Source of the DNA: Frankia sp. QA3
GTDB taxonomy: Bacteria; Actinomycetota; Actinomycetes; Frankiales; Frankiaceae
Length of the DNA stretch: 64,000 nt
Assembly (NCBI RefSeq): GCF_000262465.1
Contig: NZ_CM001489.1
Coordinates: 6,037,418 to 6,101,417, forward strand
Reading direction: 5' to 3'
The notes below the pieces were generated by a model. It was not told where the DNA came from. It saw only the letters and a program-made list of their open reading frames with translations, and searched no databases. Positions within the stretch are counted from its first letter, which is position 1. Each line of letters starts with the position of its first letter. The translations under genes and the position numbers were made by a program. Positions 35,876 through 44,833 of this stretch are shown piece by piece.

Positions 35876-36088
35876 TCAGCACGTCGCGCCGAGTAGCGAC
35901 CGGAGCTCCAGAAGGTCGTCAATCAGCTTGACCGTGTCTGCGGTGCGGGGAAGCTGGCGTAGCTCTTCCAGCATTGCGTCGGTTTCCTCTATGGTGGGGA
36001 TGTCGTCTATCGACGCTGCTATCTTGACGATATCGGCCTCGGGAACACCACCTGGCTGCATACCACAGAGTCGCACACGCGGATTCAC
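35876..36088 (-). CDS. Small hypothetical protein
   Basis: A 70-residue protein; the likely core from about residue 10 reads 'DIVKIAASIDDIPTIEETD' and 'LEELRQLPRTADTVKLIDDL', then 'LELRSLLGATC'. The composition is that of a soluble helical protein, and the DNA is less GC-rich than its surroundings. No family recognised. Convergent with the CsbD-like gene. Confidence 0.45.
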   Translation of the reverse strand: MNPRVRLCGMQPGGVPEADIVKIAASIDDIPTIEETDAMLEELRQLPRTADTVKLIDDLLELRSLLGATC

Positions 36089-36182
36089 CCAAAATTAAAG
36101 CCAGGCTTCCTCCGCGTTAATTCCGGGGCTGGTCTGGGTGCGACGAGTGATGGTTTACACGTAGCGTCACCATCTGTGTCGG

Positions 36183-36386
36183 ATGTGGGAGCAGCTGGGG
36201 CTGCCGCGTCGGGTTGTCAGTCACCTCACGGGGACTGGCCGGATCGACACCTGCTGGTCGATGCCGCTGGACCGGCTACGCGACGAGGCACCGGCCGCGG
36301 TGCAGCTACTCGAACTGCGCGCCCTGCGCGGTAACGGGGCGTTCCACGGCGTGGGCGGTGGCCAGATATTGCCGGGCGGCACGTAG
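36183..36386 (+). pseudogene. Possible NB-ARC/TPR-type ATPase fragment
   Basis: The only readable match is 'WSMPLDRLRDEAPAAVQLLE' with 'LRAL', which resembles the post-NTPase helix in actinobacterial NB-ARC/FxsC-type TPR proteins ('.LDRL....PAA.QLLEL.A'). Nothing before or after fits. If correct, it is a very short relic. Confidence 0.3.
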
Positions 36387-37508
36387 CCCGATGCCGTACC
36401 GCCGCGACACCCCGGTGGGCCCACGAGGGCGTCCCGGCCCTGGAGCGGCCTTCCCGCCGGTCGGAAAACAGCCAGCAGCATCAGCCAGCCGCACCTCGCC
36501 ACCGCGATCCGCCCCGCCCACCGGCAGCTCGATGCCTCCAGACCGACCAACACACCGGTATCCACCTCCCCCTCCGCCAGGGACGTGCCGGATACCGGGA
36601 CCGCCGCGGACACAGCCGTCGGAGTCGCCGCCGAACCAACCATCATGATCACCGGGCCAGGGGTGTCGTGGATCATCGGACACGGGCAGGCTCCCACCCA
36701 CCACCGACACTTTCCCGACCCCGCCCGAACCCGACCCCGCCCGAACCCGACCCCGCCCGAACCCAACCCCAGCCCTGGCGGTCGTGGTGTTCCGCGGAAC
36801 CGGACCCCGGTGATCATAATGTTCCGCGGAACCGGACCGGATCGACATCAGCCGCGATCATGATGTTCCGTGGGGCCGGGCACCGCGTCCGGACCGAGCC
36901 CCGGCCCGCGTCGACCCACACTCAGACCCGACCCACACTCAGACCCGACCCACACCGTCGCCGCACCACGGCCATCGCCCTCCCAACCACCGCCCCGTCA
37001 CCACCGCGTCGTCGTGGCCCACCACCCCAGACACCTGGCAGCCAGACACCACCGGCGCTCCTCGCCGACGCGGCGACAGCCACACCCCGGGACCGCACAC
37101 CCACCCCCGTACAGCCAGCACGACCACACCCCAGACCCAGAGCCCAGCCACCACCAATCCACCCGACCCGGCGAATTAAAGGTCCGTAGCTCCGTAGCCG
37201 CTGGCGGCCGGGCCGATGATCTGGGGGTGCCGGTGGAGTTCCTCTCGGATGAACAGGTAGCGGCGTACGGGCGCTTCGACGGCGTGCCGTCGCGAGGGAG
37301 CTCGCGCGGTTCTTCTTCTTCGGCGACTCTGATTCGGCGACTCTGATTCGACGACTCTGACCGGGAGCTGATCGGCCGCCGGCGGCCTGGAGGTCGACCT
37401 GGCCGCCTGCCAGGGCAGCGCCGGGCGTCCGCGCCCGGCGAGGATCGCAACAACACGTGGTACGAGATCGACGACCCGCATGAAGGCAGCGCCCCAGCAC
37501 GACGGCCG
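36387..37508. other. Repeat-rich non-coding block
   Basis: No gene. Contents in order: three copies of a GATCATRATGTTCCGCGGAA-type element (36790-36799, 36822-36831, degenerate at 36866); 16-base CCGCCCGAACCCGACC repeats near 36720-36770; 17-base CACACTCAGACCCGACC repeats near 36917-36955; and a GGCGAATTAAAG box at 37170-37181. The first and last also occur at 62465 and 62509. At 37317-37350 a short repeat of TCTGATTCGGCGAC appears. Confidence 0.6.
36770..37181. repeat. Dispersed repeat, long copy (TTCCGCGGAA box to GGCGAATTAAAG box)
   Basis: Starts with repeated perfect palindromes TTCCGCGGAA, each after a GATCAT-like hexamer except the first, and ends with CCCGACCCGGCGAATTAAAG. The same two end motifs, in the same order and orientation, are only about 45 bases apart at 62455-62520. 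The long copy is swollen by internal tandem repeats. Its nature is unknown; it may be an IS-like or MITE-like end pair or a conserved RNA-coding element. Confidence 0.6.
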
Positions 37509-37830
37509 TCATCTCGGAGGACCCCCCGGCCGCCGACCAGATGGCGCCCCCGCGACGGTCTCAGGCGTGTTCGGTGAGCCAGTCCGGACGGCCCTCAGGC
37601 CCGCCGCTGTCTGACCGCGGTGACCGGCGGCTGCCAGCGGTGCTGTGGACAGCACGAAGAACACCGCCGCGACGGCTTCTGGATCCTTGACGTGGCTTGC
37701 CTGACCGAGTGCGGCGCGCTGTCGCAGCTCCTCGGTAGCGACGAGCAGGGACTTCCGGAACCAGGTCAGTCCGGCGTGCTCGTCCAGCAACATCCTGCGC
37801 AGGTAGGCCGAGACCGTACGCTTGGGCGGC
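37509..37830 (-). pseudogene. TetR-family regulator C-terminal fragment
   Basis: On the minus strand 'VSAYLRRMLLDEHAGLTWF', 'RKSLLVATEELRQRAALG' and 'DPEAVAAVFFVLSTAPL' resemble the ligand-binding helices of a TetR regulator. The DNA-binding HTH and the last helices are missing. It lies directly before the SDR gene in divergent orientation, so it may once have controlled that gene. Confidence 0.55.
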
Positions 37831-37898
37831 CCGCGACGGCGGTCGGTGGCGGCGGTCGGCGGCGGGCCAACCGCCGACGACGGATCGAGGAGAATCGC

Positions 37899-38684
37899 AT
37901 GGGTGTGTTAGACGGCAAGGTTGCCATCGTGACCGGTGCCGGACGGGGTATTGGCCGAGCGATCGCGGAGGAGTTCGCGCTGGAAGGAGCTCGCGTCGCC
38001 GTCGCCTCCCGGACCGCCAGTACCGTCAGCGAGGTGGTCGGCGGAATCCGCTCCCGAGGCGGCGACGCGTTGGGCGTCACCTGCGACGTCGGCGTGGCGC
38101 AGAACATCCGCGAGATGGTCGACCGCACAGTGGCCGAGTACGGCGGCGTGGACATCCTCGTCAACAACGCGCAGAGTTTCGGCACCCGCGACCAGCCGCG
38201 TGCATCCAGCAAACCGACGAATCTGGAGGACGTTGACGAAGCTGAGTGGGACTGGAACTTCGAGACGGGCGTCAAGGCGACGCTCAGGGCCATGCAGGCC
38301 GTTTTTCCGTACATGAAGGCCGCGGGCGGCGGACGGATCCTGAACTTCGGGTCCCGCCGCGGCATCATGTGTAACGCCGAGTCTGCCTCCTACAACTGCA
38401 ACAAGGAGGCGATCCGCGCGCTGAGCCGGACCGCGTCCAACGGCTGGGGGCAGCACGGGATCACGGTGAACGTCCTCAACCCGGTCATCCTTACCGACGC
38501 CGCCGAAGGTGTCTTCGCCGATCACCCCGGCGCGCGAGAGGCGGCCGAGGCTCAGATCCCGCTGCGGCGGTGGGGGGTTCCCCGAGACTGTGCGCGTGTG
38601 GCGGTGTTCCTCGCCGGGCCCGACGCGAGCTACCTCACGGGGATGACGTTCATGGTCGAGGGCGGCCTGACGACGCTTCCTTAG
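37899..38684 (+). CDS. Short-chain dehydrogenase/reductase
   Basis: A classical NAD(P)-dependent SDR of 261 residues. 'VTGAGRGIGRAIAEE' (10-24, cofactor loop), 'DVGVAQNIREMVD', 'DILVNNAQSFG' (NNAQ for NNAG), a catalytic 'FGSRRG' Ser region and 'ASYNCNKEAIRAL' (YxxxK) are all present, and 'YLTGMTFMVEGGL' ends the Rossmann fold. The start at ATG 37899 follows a GAGGAG box. Substrate unknown. A TetR relic lies upstream on the other strand. Confidence 0.93.
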   Translation: MGVLDGKVAIVTGAGRGIGRAIAEEFALEGARVAVASRTASTVSEVVGGIRSRGGDALGVTCDVGVAQNIREMVDRTVAEYGGVDILVNNAQSFGTRDQPRASSKPTNLEDVDEAEWDWNFETGVKATLRAMQAVFPYMKAAGGGRILNFGSRRGIMCNAESASYNCNKEAIRALSRTASNGWGQHGITVNVLNPVILTDAAEGVFADHPGAREAAEAQIPLRRWGVPRDCARVAVFLAGPDASYLTGMTFMVEGGLTTLP

Positions 38685-38979
38685 TGTCCTGACTTGGCGG
38701 CGCTTGTGACCCGGCGGCAGCAGCAGCCGCCCTCTCCGACCGCATCGCCGGGGCCGACCAATGCCCTTTGAATCTGATCGTGGCCGCGTGCAGGGTGACC
38801 GCATCACCTGCAGAGGTCCACTCGGCCGTCCGATCCAGACAGGCCCGCGCCTCCACTGGCCGGTGGCGATCTGCGGCCTGCCGGCGAGCTCGGACCACTG
38901 CGCCCCGATCTCCGCCAGCGGCCCCCGCACTCCGCGCGGCGTCGAGGCGTGGCGACGTCGGTCGGACGTGGTTGCCCCG

Positions 38980-39365
38980 TCCGGTTCGCTGCTGCCGTGG
39001 ATGCTGGGTGTGGCCACGAACGTCGTCCGAAACCAGACTCGGGCGGCCCGCCGCTATGACGCCGCGCTGCATCGGCTTCAGCCACCCGATGTGCAGCCCG
39101 ATCCCGCCGACGATGTCGCCGCTCGGCTCGACGACGAGCGGCGGTGCCAGAAGGTCCTGAGCGACCTCGCGGGACTGAAGCGGGGGAACGCGACGTCGTC
39201 GCTCTGGTGGTGATGGCCAACCTCAGCTATGAGGAGACCGCGCTTGCGCTGGATATACCCGTCGGGACCGTACGGCCACGGCTCGCGGGCCCGGGCTCGC
39301 CTGGCAAAAACCCATGGCGAGGTGAAAGCATTTCAACCGAAAAGACGAATTCGGGCGGCAGGTAG
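38980..39365 (+). pseudogene. ECF-type RNA polymerase sigma factor remnant
   Basis: Two frames together give the C-terminal two thirds of an ECF sigma factor: 'PWMLGVATNVVRNQTRAARR' and 'ADDVAARLDDERR' in the first, then, after a break near 39183, 'GERDVVALVVMANLSYEETA' and 'LALDIPVGTVRPRL' in the second (region 4 HTH). Region 2 before 38980 is unreadable, and the usual Ser after 'VGTVR' is Pro. The frameshift and the lost N-terminus make it inactive. Confidence 0.75.
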
Positions 39366-39383
39366 CTCCGGAGAGAGGACGTG

Positions 39384-39931
39384 ATGAAGATGTCTGACTT
39401 TGATTTTCTTGAGCTCCGCCGGAACAAGCCGTTCCCCCGGAACGGTGGGAGCGGCGCCGCCAGCTCCTCAACAGCTATGTGACTGGTTCGTCCGAGCCCG
39501 ACCGGACTCGTCGGATCGGAGCGCGGCGGCTGGTGATTATCGGAGCCGTCGCGGTCGTGGTGACGGGAGGGGGAACCGCGGCTGCTTTCGCGGCCTTCGC
39601 CCCGGCGACGGTTACCGACCAGATCCGCTGCTACTCCAGGGCGTCTCTGGACGGCGGGGACGACAACCTCTTCGGCACCTCCGCGGCCCAGGCGACAGCG
39701 GCCGACGGCAGCAAGACCGTGATTCCGGCAGCCGAGGTCTGCTCCACGCTGTGGCGCTACGGGTTGCTCGCCCCCGACTCCAGAGGCGCGGTCCACGTTC
39801 CCTCCGACGCCGAGCCCACCCGTTCCGCGCCACCGTTGGTGGCCTGCGCCCTGCGCAACGGGATAGCGGCAGTCTTTCCTGGCGACGACAACACCTGCAC
39901 GGCCCTGTGCCTACCGCGACTTGCCGAGTGA
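39384..39931 (+). pseudogene. Membrane protein partner of the ECF sigma factor, with one frameshift
   Basis: The first 16 codons from ATG 39384 ('MKMSDFDFLELRRNKPF') run into the wrong frame at a CCCCC tract near 39432. A one-base change there joins them to 'PERWERRRQLLNSYVTGSSE', then a single membrane helix 'LVIIGAVAVVVTGGGTAAAF' and an exported domain with Cys residues ('QIRCYSRASLDGGDD', 'AEVCSTLWRYGLL', 'LVACALRNGIAAVFPGD'). It follows the sigma relic as anti-sigma-like proteins do. A later GTG at 39479 could still express the membrane part. Confidence 0.65.
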
Positions 39932-40220
39932 AAGCGACGGCGGAGTCCGGGGCGATCAGCCGCCGGTAGTGGTGAAGGAAGACCTCCGCTGGTGACAGCC
40001 GCCACAGACGCGGGCGTAACGGGACCGAGCGCAGGGCGCTCCGGTCCGTTCAGCGGACCATTCACTGTCCGACGACTGCTGGCCCGTGCGACACTCCCGA
40101 TTCGGAAGGGACGCACCTATTCGATCTTCGTCTCCGGTCGAATTCCAATGAACTCAGGTTCATCGACAGGTTCCAATGAGGTCGGGCCTCGGACGATGTA
40201 CGAGTCAGGAGTGGCGGTAA

Positions 40221-40817
40221 ATGCTTGTGGATGATCCTTCAAATGGTATGCCGCGGCGGGCTGTTCTGGCGGCCGGCCTGGGCGCGGCAGCTGTTGCCGC
40301 GACCGCGATGTTGGCAACACCGGCTGCAGCGACCTTGACTCCCATTGGAACTGAAAAGGGCTGGCGGTTCTGCAACAAATGCTACGGTTTGGTTCGAGTC
40401 GCAACCCCGTATGTTGTCAACAGATGTCCAGCCGGTGGACAGCACTTGATTCGAGGCTGGATCTTCGCGTTGAATAACACCCCAAGCACGGTTTACCATG
40501 CGGCCGAGACTCCGGATACGCAGAGTTGCTGGATTCAGTGTGACTATTGCGCGGTCCTGTATTATGGGGACTTTCCCGGGAAGTGTGCTGGGCGCCGGGG
40601 TTCAACTCATTGGGGAAGATTTCCTCAGAAACTGGTGCCGCACGACCGCGACCCGCAGCCCGCCCGTTCCCAGTCGGCGTGGCGATTCTGTTTCAAGTGC
40701 AGCTCGATGTACTTCGACGGATACCAGCCCAGACGAGGCGTTTGCCCGGGAAACCCGGGCTGGGGGCATGCTGCGGCCGGCTACATTTTCCAGATCCCGG
40801 TGTATTTGTATAGTTGA
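40221..40817 (+). CDS. Secreted (Tat-type) protein with three zinc-ribbon-like repeats
   Basis: 198 residues. A twin-arginine-like signal ('MPRRAVLAAGLGAAAVAATA') leads to three Cys/His-rich units: 'WRFCNKCYGLV' with 'CPAGGQH'; 'QCDYCAVLYYGDFPGKCAGR' with a following His; and 'WRFCFKCSSMYFDGYQ' with 'GVCPGNPGWGH'. Each has the CxxC...C...H layout. Such repeats occur in secreted actinomycete proteins of unknown role. The start is supported by an AGGAGTGG box before ATG 40221. The whole gene is visibly less GC-rich than its neighbours, pointing to recent transfer. Confidence 0.8.
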   Translation: MLVDDPSNGMPRRAVLAAGLGAAAVAATAMLATPAAATLTPIGTEKGWRFCNKCYGLVRVATPYVVNRCPAGGQHLIRGWIFALNNTPSTVYHAAETPDTQSCWIQCDYCAVLYYGDFPGKCAGRRGSTHWGRFPQKLVPHDRDPQPARSQSAWRFCFKCSSMYFDGYQPRRGVCPGNPGWGHAAAGYIFQIPVYLYS

Positions 40818-40836
40818 CATCGGCGGCGTGGTGCGG

Positions 40837-41562
40837 TCAGCTCCGGGTGACTACGGTGTGGTCGTCGATGAAGCCCATCATGGCGGCGAGCGTGGTTCGG
40901 GCGTGGGTGTTGTCGGCGCTCGGCTCCACGGCGTGGACGTGGGCGCCGTTGAAGACGTAGATGTCGCCGGTGTTGACCTCGATGAACTTCGTCTCGTGGC
41001 CGTCGAGGGAGGCCAGGGGATAGGGCGATCCGGTGATCGAAAGGCCCAGCCGGCTCTTGCTCTCGGCGTCGGGCTGAATGTTCCAGTAGGCGAGGCGGCC
41101 GGCCATGCCGTTCTCCAGGCAGATGTTCAGCGCCACCACGGACCGTCCGACTACGCCGCGGCGTTCGAAGTCGGCCATCTGCGGATCGGCGCACTGCGAG
41201 TCGTCGTCGTGCGGGTTCAAGGCGAAGTCACCGCCGCCGGGCCAGGAACGGAGCAGAGCCCGGCTGGCGACGCGGCCGTCCTGCTCGGCCGGACGGACGA
41301 TGGCGCCCTCCTTCGCCAGTGCGTCGGAGAGCCCCGCGTAGAAGACCTTCATCGGATCGCCCTCGATGTCGAGCAGTTCGTCGAGGATCGAATTCACCTG
41401 TTCGGACTCGTCCAGGTACTGGGCGGCCGCCTTGTGCCAGGTGTAGGCACCGAGGTAGTAGCCGGGCGCCTCGGCGCCGCGGGTCAGCCGGTGCGGGCTG
41501 TTCCAGAACCGGGCGGAGATCTCCGCACATCTCGACCGGGACGACCCCCCGGAAAACCACAC
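40837..41562 (-). CDS. 2OG-Fe(II) oxygenase-like protein
   Basis: About 240 residues. Iron-binding motif candidates are 'FALNPHDDDSQC' (HxD) and 'FNGAHVHAVEP' (distal His), followed by an Arg in 'HARTTLAAMMGF', the layout of non-haem Fe(II)/2-oxoglutarate dioxygenases. 'SARFWNSPHRL' and 'YYLGAYTWHKAAAQYLDESE' precede the core. The true start is unclear: the open frame reaches TTG 41568 with GTG 41562 as an alternative, and it overlaps the reading frame of the upstream phosphotransferase by more than 300 bases. One of the two frames has probably suffered a frameshift at the GGGGGG run near 41547. Confidence 0.7.
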   Translation of the reverse strand: MWFSGGSSRSRCAEISARFWNSPHRLTRGAEAPGYYLGAYTWHKAAAQYLDESEQVNSILDELLDIEGDPMKVFYAGLSDALAKEGAIVRPAEQDGRVASRALLRSWPGGGDFALNPHDDDSQCADPQMADFERRGVVGRSVVALNICLENGMAGRLAYWNIQPDAESKSRLGLSITGSPYPLASLDGHETKFIEVNTGDIYVFNGAHVHAVEPSADNTHARTTLAAMMGFIDDHTVVTRS

Positions 41563-42544
41563 CCGCAACGCGACCGTGGAGCACCCGGAAGTGGCGCGCC
41601 ACCGAATCGACGAAACCGAACAGCTCGGTGTGCATGGTGCTTCTGTCGGGACCCGGAAATGTGATGTTGAAGAGCCGGTAACGGTGGTAGGCGAGGATCA
41701 GCGCCGCCTCGGTGATTCTCGCCGGCAGTGCGGACATGGACGGCTCGTCGAGAGGGCTGATCTGCTCGTAGCCCGCGAGAAGGGCTTCCATGCGGGCCGG
41801 TGCCAGCAGGCCGCCGCCATCCTGGGCGAGTCCGACGATCGCTATGCCGAGGTCGAGAAGCGGGTCGTCCCTGGAGATGGTCTCCCAGTCCAGCGCGGAG
41901 AGACTGCCGTCATCGCGCACGATGAGATTGTCGGCGAAGAAATCGCCGTGAATGACTGTCGGGGTGGCCCGGCGGCGGCCCACGGGGTCGCGCACGCGCC
42001 CCAGCCGGTCGGTGAGCCAGGCCGCGAACTCCCGGTCGGGGAAGCGGGCCAGCTCTGCCTCGTCCCGGGTGGAGAGGCGGCGGGTGCCGGCGGGCACCGT
42101 CAACAGGCCGGGGGAGTGCACGGGGAGTGCGTGAATACCGGCAAGAAGTCTTCCGGCGGTAGGAAGGCGAAGGCGCGGCAGCGGGTCGCGTACCGTCCCC
42201 ACGATCCACCTCTTCAGGATCCCGGGGCGACCGTCCAGGGCGATGGAAAGCTGGCCGTCGAGGCTCGGGACGATTTCCGGCGCCGGAATCCCCAGGCGGA
42301 ACACGTCCTGCATGTTGGCGGCGAGCCGGGCTGCGCCTGGCCCGTCATGGCTGTCAAGAATGGTGAGCACGAAATCGCCGTCCACGCAGGCCAGTCGGAA
42401 ACTGGAGTTCACCGCGCCGCCGGCCAGCGGTATGAGCCGCGGTTCAGGTAGGCCGTAGTGCCTCGCGACGGCAGCTAGGTCGATCTGGTCGACCGTCGTG
42501 TAGGTGGCCAACAGGCCGCTCCCCTCAGCCTGCCCTGGCTTCAT
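41228..42544 (-). CDS. APH-fold phosphotransferase (C-terminal end overlaps the oxygenase gene)
   Basis: Starts at ATG 42544. The kinase fold is clear: 'LAGGAVNSSFRLACVDGDFV' (P-loop-like), 'RPGILKRWIVG', the catalytic loop 'TVIHGDFFADNLIVRDDG' and 'SALDWETISRDDPLLDLGIA'. It resembles homoserine-kinase type II, choline kinase and aminoglycoside kinases. Homology ends near 'HFRVLHGRVAGVVFRG' (about 41560). The remaining 110 codons to 41228 are Arg/Pro-rich and run antiparallel in frame to the oxygenase gene, so they are probably read-through after a lost stop. Substrate unknown; the neighbouring oxygenase may act on the same small molecule. Confidence 0.75.
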   Translation of the reverse strand: MKPGQAEGSGLLATYTTVDQIDLAAVARHYGLPEPRLIPLAGGAVNSSFRLACVDGDFVLTILDSHDGPGAARLAANMQDVFRLGIPAPEIVPSLDGQLSIALDGRPGILKRWIVGTVRDPLPRLRLPTAGRLLAGIHALPVHSPGLLTVPAGTRRLSTRDEAELARFPDREFAAWLTDRLGRVRDPVGRRRATPTVIHGDFFADNLIVRDDGSLSALDWETISRDDPLLDLGIAIVGLAQDGGGLLAPARMEALLAGYEQISPLDEPSMSALPARITEAALILAYHRYRLFNITFPGPDRSTMHTELFGFVDSVARHFRVLHGRVAGVVFRGVVPVEMCGDLRPVLEQPAPADPRRRGARLLPRCLHLAQGGRPVPGRVRTGEFDPRRTARHRGRSDEGLLRGALRRTGEGGRHRPSGRAGRPRRQPGSAPFLARRR

Positions 42545-42735
42545 GATGTCGGTCGCCAGTGACGGCAGGCGGTCGTGGGTGGACGGTTTCTGTACCGCCC
42601 ATCCACTCTGCCACAGGCAGACGACACCAAGGTTCACCTTCCGCCAGATAGATGAATGGCGACAGATAGGCGAACTTGGCACCCCGGACGCACGCGTGGG
42701 GTGTGGCTCCTACACCGGTCGATCGGCGGCGGAGG

Positions 42736-43503
42736 TCAGAAGCCGGGAAACGCCGCGCGGAGTGTGTCGACATCGACGCCGTCGGCCTCGAGGGACGGCG
42801 TGTGGGCGGGGTCGAGACGGCCGTAGACCAGCCGAAGGAACGCCTCGGCCGGCAACCGAAGCCGGGCGGGCCGCGCCTCGCCGTCCCAGGGCCCCAGGTT
42901 CACGGCGTCGCCGAGGTCGAGGGAGATCTCGCGGTCCGGAGCGGTGGTGGTGACGTGGATCCGGGCGGGGCTGGTGGGCTTCCCGGCGAAGCCGGCGATC
43001 ATGCCGAGACCGTCGATGAGCTGATCGACGGCGACCTCGTCCACGGTGGCGGTGGGGTCGAGCATGACCGCGACGTCCCAGGTGTGCACGGCGTGCTCGC
43101 TCAACCGGAGTCGGACCACCCCGGCGGCGTCGAGGCTCATCGGCCCGAGCGCGACCCGCAGGCCCGCGAGCTGGGTGTCGTCGAGGGCCTCGTACGCCTG
43201 GACCAGCGCCAGGTCCGCGGGCAGCGCGTCGGCGGCCTGCGCATCCGGGGTCTTGGCGTTCCAGGTGTCCCAGACGGCGACGAAACGGTCCTGGCCGGGA
43301 GGGTCCTGCCCGGCGACGGCGGCGTCGAGGACGAGCCGGCTGATCTCGGCGCCGGACCCGATGTGGGACAGCACCTGGGCGATGGTCCACTCGGCGGCGT
43401 AGGACGGCCCGCGCACCGCCTGGGCATCGAGCGGCTCGACGAGGGCACGTAGCCGCTCGTGCGAGCGGCGCAGGCTGGCGATGGCGGTGCGGGCGTCGGT
43501 CAA
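42736..43503 (-). CDS. Mycothiol-dependent maleylpyruvate-isomerase-family protein (DinB-like)
   Basis: A 255-residue protein of the TIGR03083/MDMPI family, four-helix-bundle metal proteins that use mycothiol in actinobacteria. 'AEWTIAQVLSHIGSGAEIS' (first metal His), 'RLSEHAVHTWDVAVMLDP' (ExxVHxWD with further His) and 'ATVDEVAVDQLIDGL' are typical, as is the C-terminal SCP2-like domain with 'LRLPAEAFLRLVYGRLDP'. Actual substrate unknown. The start is GTG 43503 (opposite-strand CAC at 43501-43503). Confidence 0.9.
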   Translation of the reverse strand: MTDARTAIASLRRSHERLRALVEPLDAQAVRGPSYAAEWTIAQVLSHIGSGAEISRLVLDAAVAGQDPPGQDRFVAVWDTWNAKTPDAQAADALPADLALVQAYEALDDTQLAGLRVALGPMSLDAAGVVRLRLSEHAVHTWDVAVMLDPTATVDEVAVDQLIDGLGMIAGFAGKPTSPARIHVTTTAPDREISLDLGDAVNLGPWDGEARPARLRLPAEAFLRLVYGRLDPAHTPSLEADGVDVDTLRAAFPGF

Positions 43504-43684
43504 GGGGATGACTCCTTCATTCAGCCGGGGGCCTCGGCGGCGGGGCCGGCAAAGCCGGCCGTGACGGCCGCCCGCAGAGGTGTCCCCATCGTTCCAGATG
43601 CGAAGGGAGGTCCGCCGGGAAGACGTGCTCGGCCGCCCGGCGCGGGGCGCGACCCGCGTCAGGCGGCCGAGGTGGGTGCGAGCG

Positions 43685-44762
43685 TCAGGCGCACTGCCCG
43701 GATCGGGGTCCGGTCACCACATTGCCCGTCTGCGCCAGCGTCGGCTGGTTGCCGCTGCAGCTCAGCGGGCCGGTGATGTGGTTGTCGCGGAACTCGGGCA
43801 CCGTGTCGTCGGGCCGCGGGCCGCGGGCCACTGCCGCTGTTGCCGGTGACCCGTGCCGGACCGGTGATCGTGTTGGCGGAGGCCTCGATGCCGCCGGTGT
43901 TGGCGTCCAGGGTCAGCGGGCCGCGCAGGGTGTTGCCCGCGCAGGGCGTCGCGTCGCCGGCGTCGGCGCCCAGCAGGACGTAGCCGGTGCTGTTCCGGAT
44001 CGCCACCGGACCGGTGATCGTCGCCTGGCAGGCGGTGACGGCGAGGTCTCCGCCGTAGCTCGCGCTGATCGTGTGGGTGCCGGGCTGGAGGCCGCCGATG
44101 GTGACGCTGGCCTGCCCCCCGCTGAGCGCCGCGGTTGCCAGCGGGGTGGCCCCGTCCAGGAAGGTGACCGTCCCGCCCGGGGTGCCCGCGGTCGGGTCCG
44201 CGGCGCAGACGGCGGCGGCGAGGGTGACCGCGTGCCCGAACAACGGCGTGGACGTGCTGGTGGCGAGCGAGACCGAGGTCCCGTACCGGAACGTGACGGT
44301 CGCGCGGCCGTTGCCGTGGTTGACGCCCGGGACGAGCACGGCGTCGGTCACCGCGGGCGCCGCGAAGCCGCTGCCGCTGCCGCCGCCACCGCCGCCACCG
44401 CCACCGCCGCCACCGCCCGCCCCGTAGAAGTTGCCCGGGTCCCCGCCGCCGAGACCGCCGGGCGCGCCGGTGTTCGGCGGGTGGGGGGCCACGAACCCGG
44501 CCGCGCTGCCGCCCTCGCCGCCGAACAGGTCGATGCGCACGCTGGTCACCCCGGCGGGCACGGTGAAGGTGTCCGTGCCCGCCGTGGTGTAGGCGCAGGT
44601 GGGCGGGGAGGTGATGAGGACGCCGGTCGCGCCGCAGGTGGCCGTCCCGCCCGTGGCGTCCGCGACGGCGGGAAGCGGCACCGCGACGGCGACGGCCAGC
44701 ACGCCGGCCGCGCCGGCGACCGCGGCCAGCCTGGTCCTGGACGTGGTGACACGACGCTTCAA
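43685..44762 (-). pseudogene. Secreted Gly-rich/Ig-like repeat protein, out of frame by one extra 7-bp unit
   Basis: Starts at TTG 44762 with a signal peptide ('LAAVAGAAGVLAVAVAVPL' then 'AVADA'). Domains follow in order: a Thr-rich strand region; a poly-Gly track (14 Gly, near 44384-44422); an Ig-like domain ('TPLFGHAVTLAAAV', 'GTVTFLDGATPLATAALSGG', 'GTHTISASYGGD'); and a region with Asn/Gly/Cys motifs ('ANTITGPARVTGNSG'). Three tandem 7-bp units (GGCCCGC, minus strand, near 43822-43842) then shift the frame. Removing one unit gives 'RPDDTVPEFRDNHITGPLSC' and 'TGNVVTGPRSGQCA', ending at TGA 43685, a smooth end with family-like motifs. As sequenced, the frame runs to 43659 with an Arg-rich tail. 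Confidence 0.7.
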
Positions 44763-44833
44763 GGGGAGATCGACCTCGCCTTTCCGGGCCGGCGCGCGGC
44801 CGATCGGCGGGTAGTCGGTCCGGACTGGACGAA

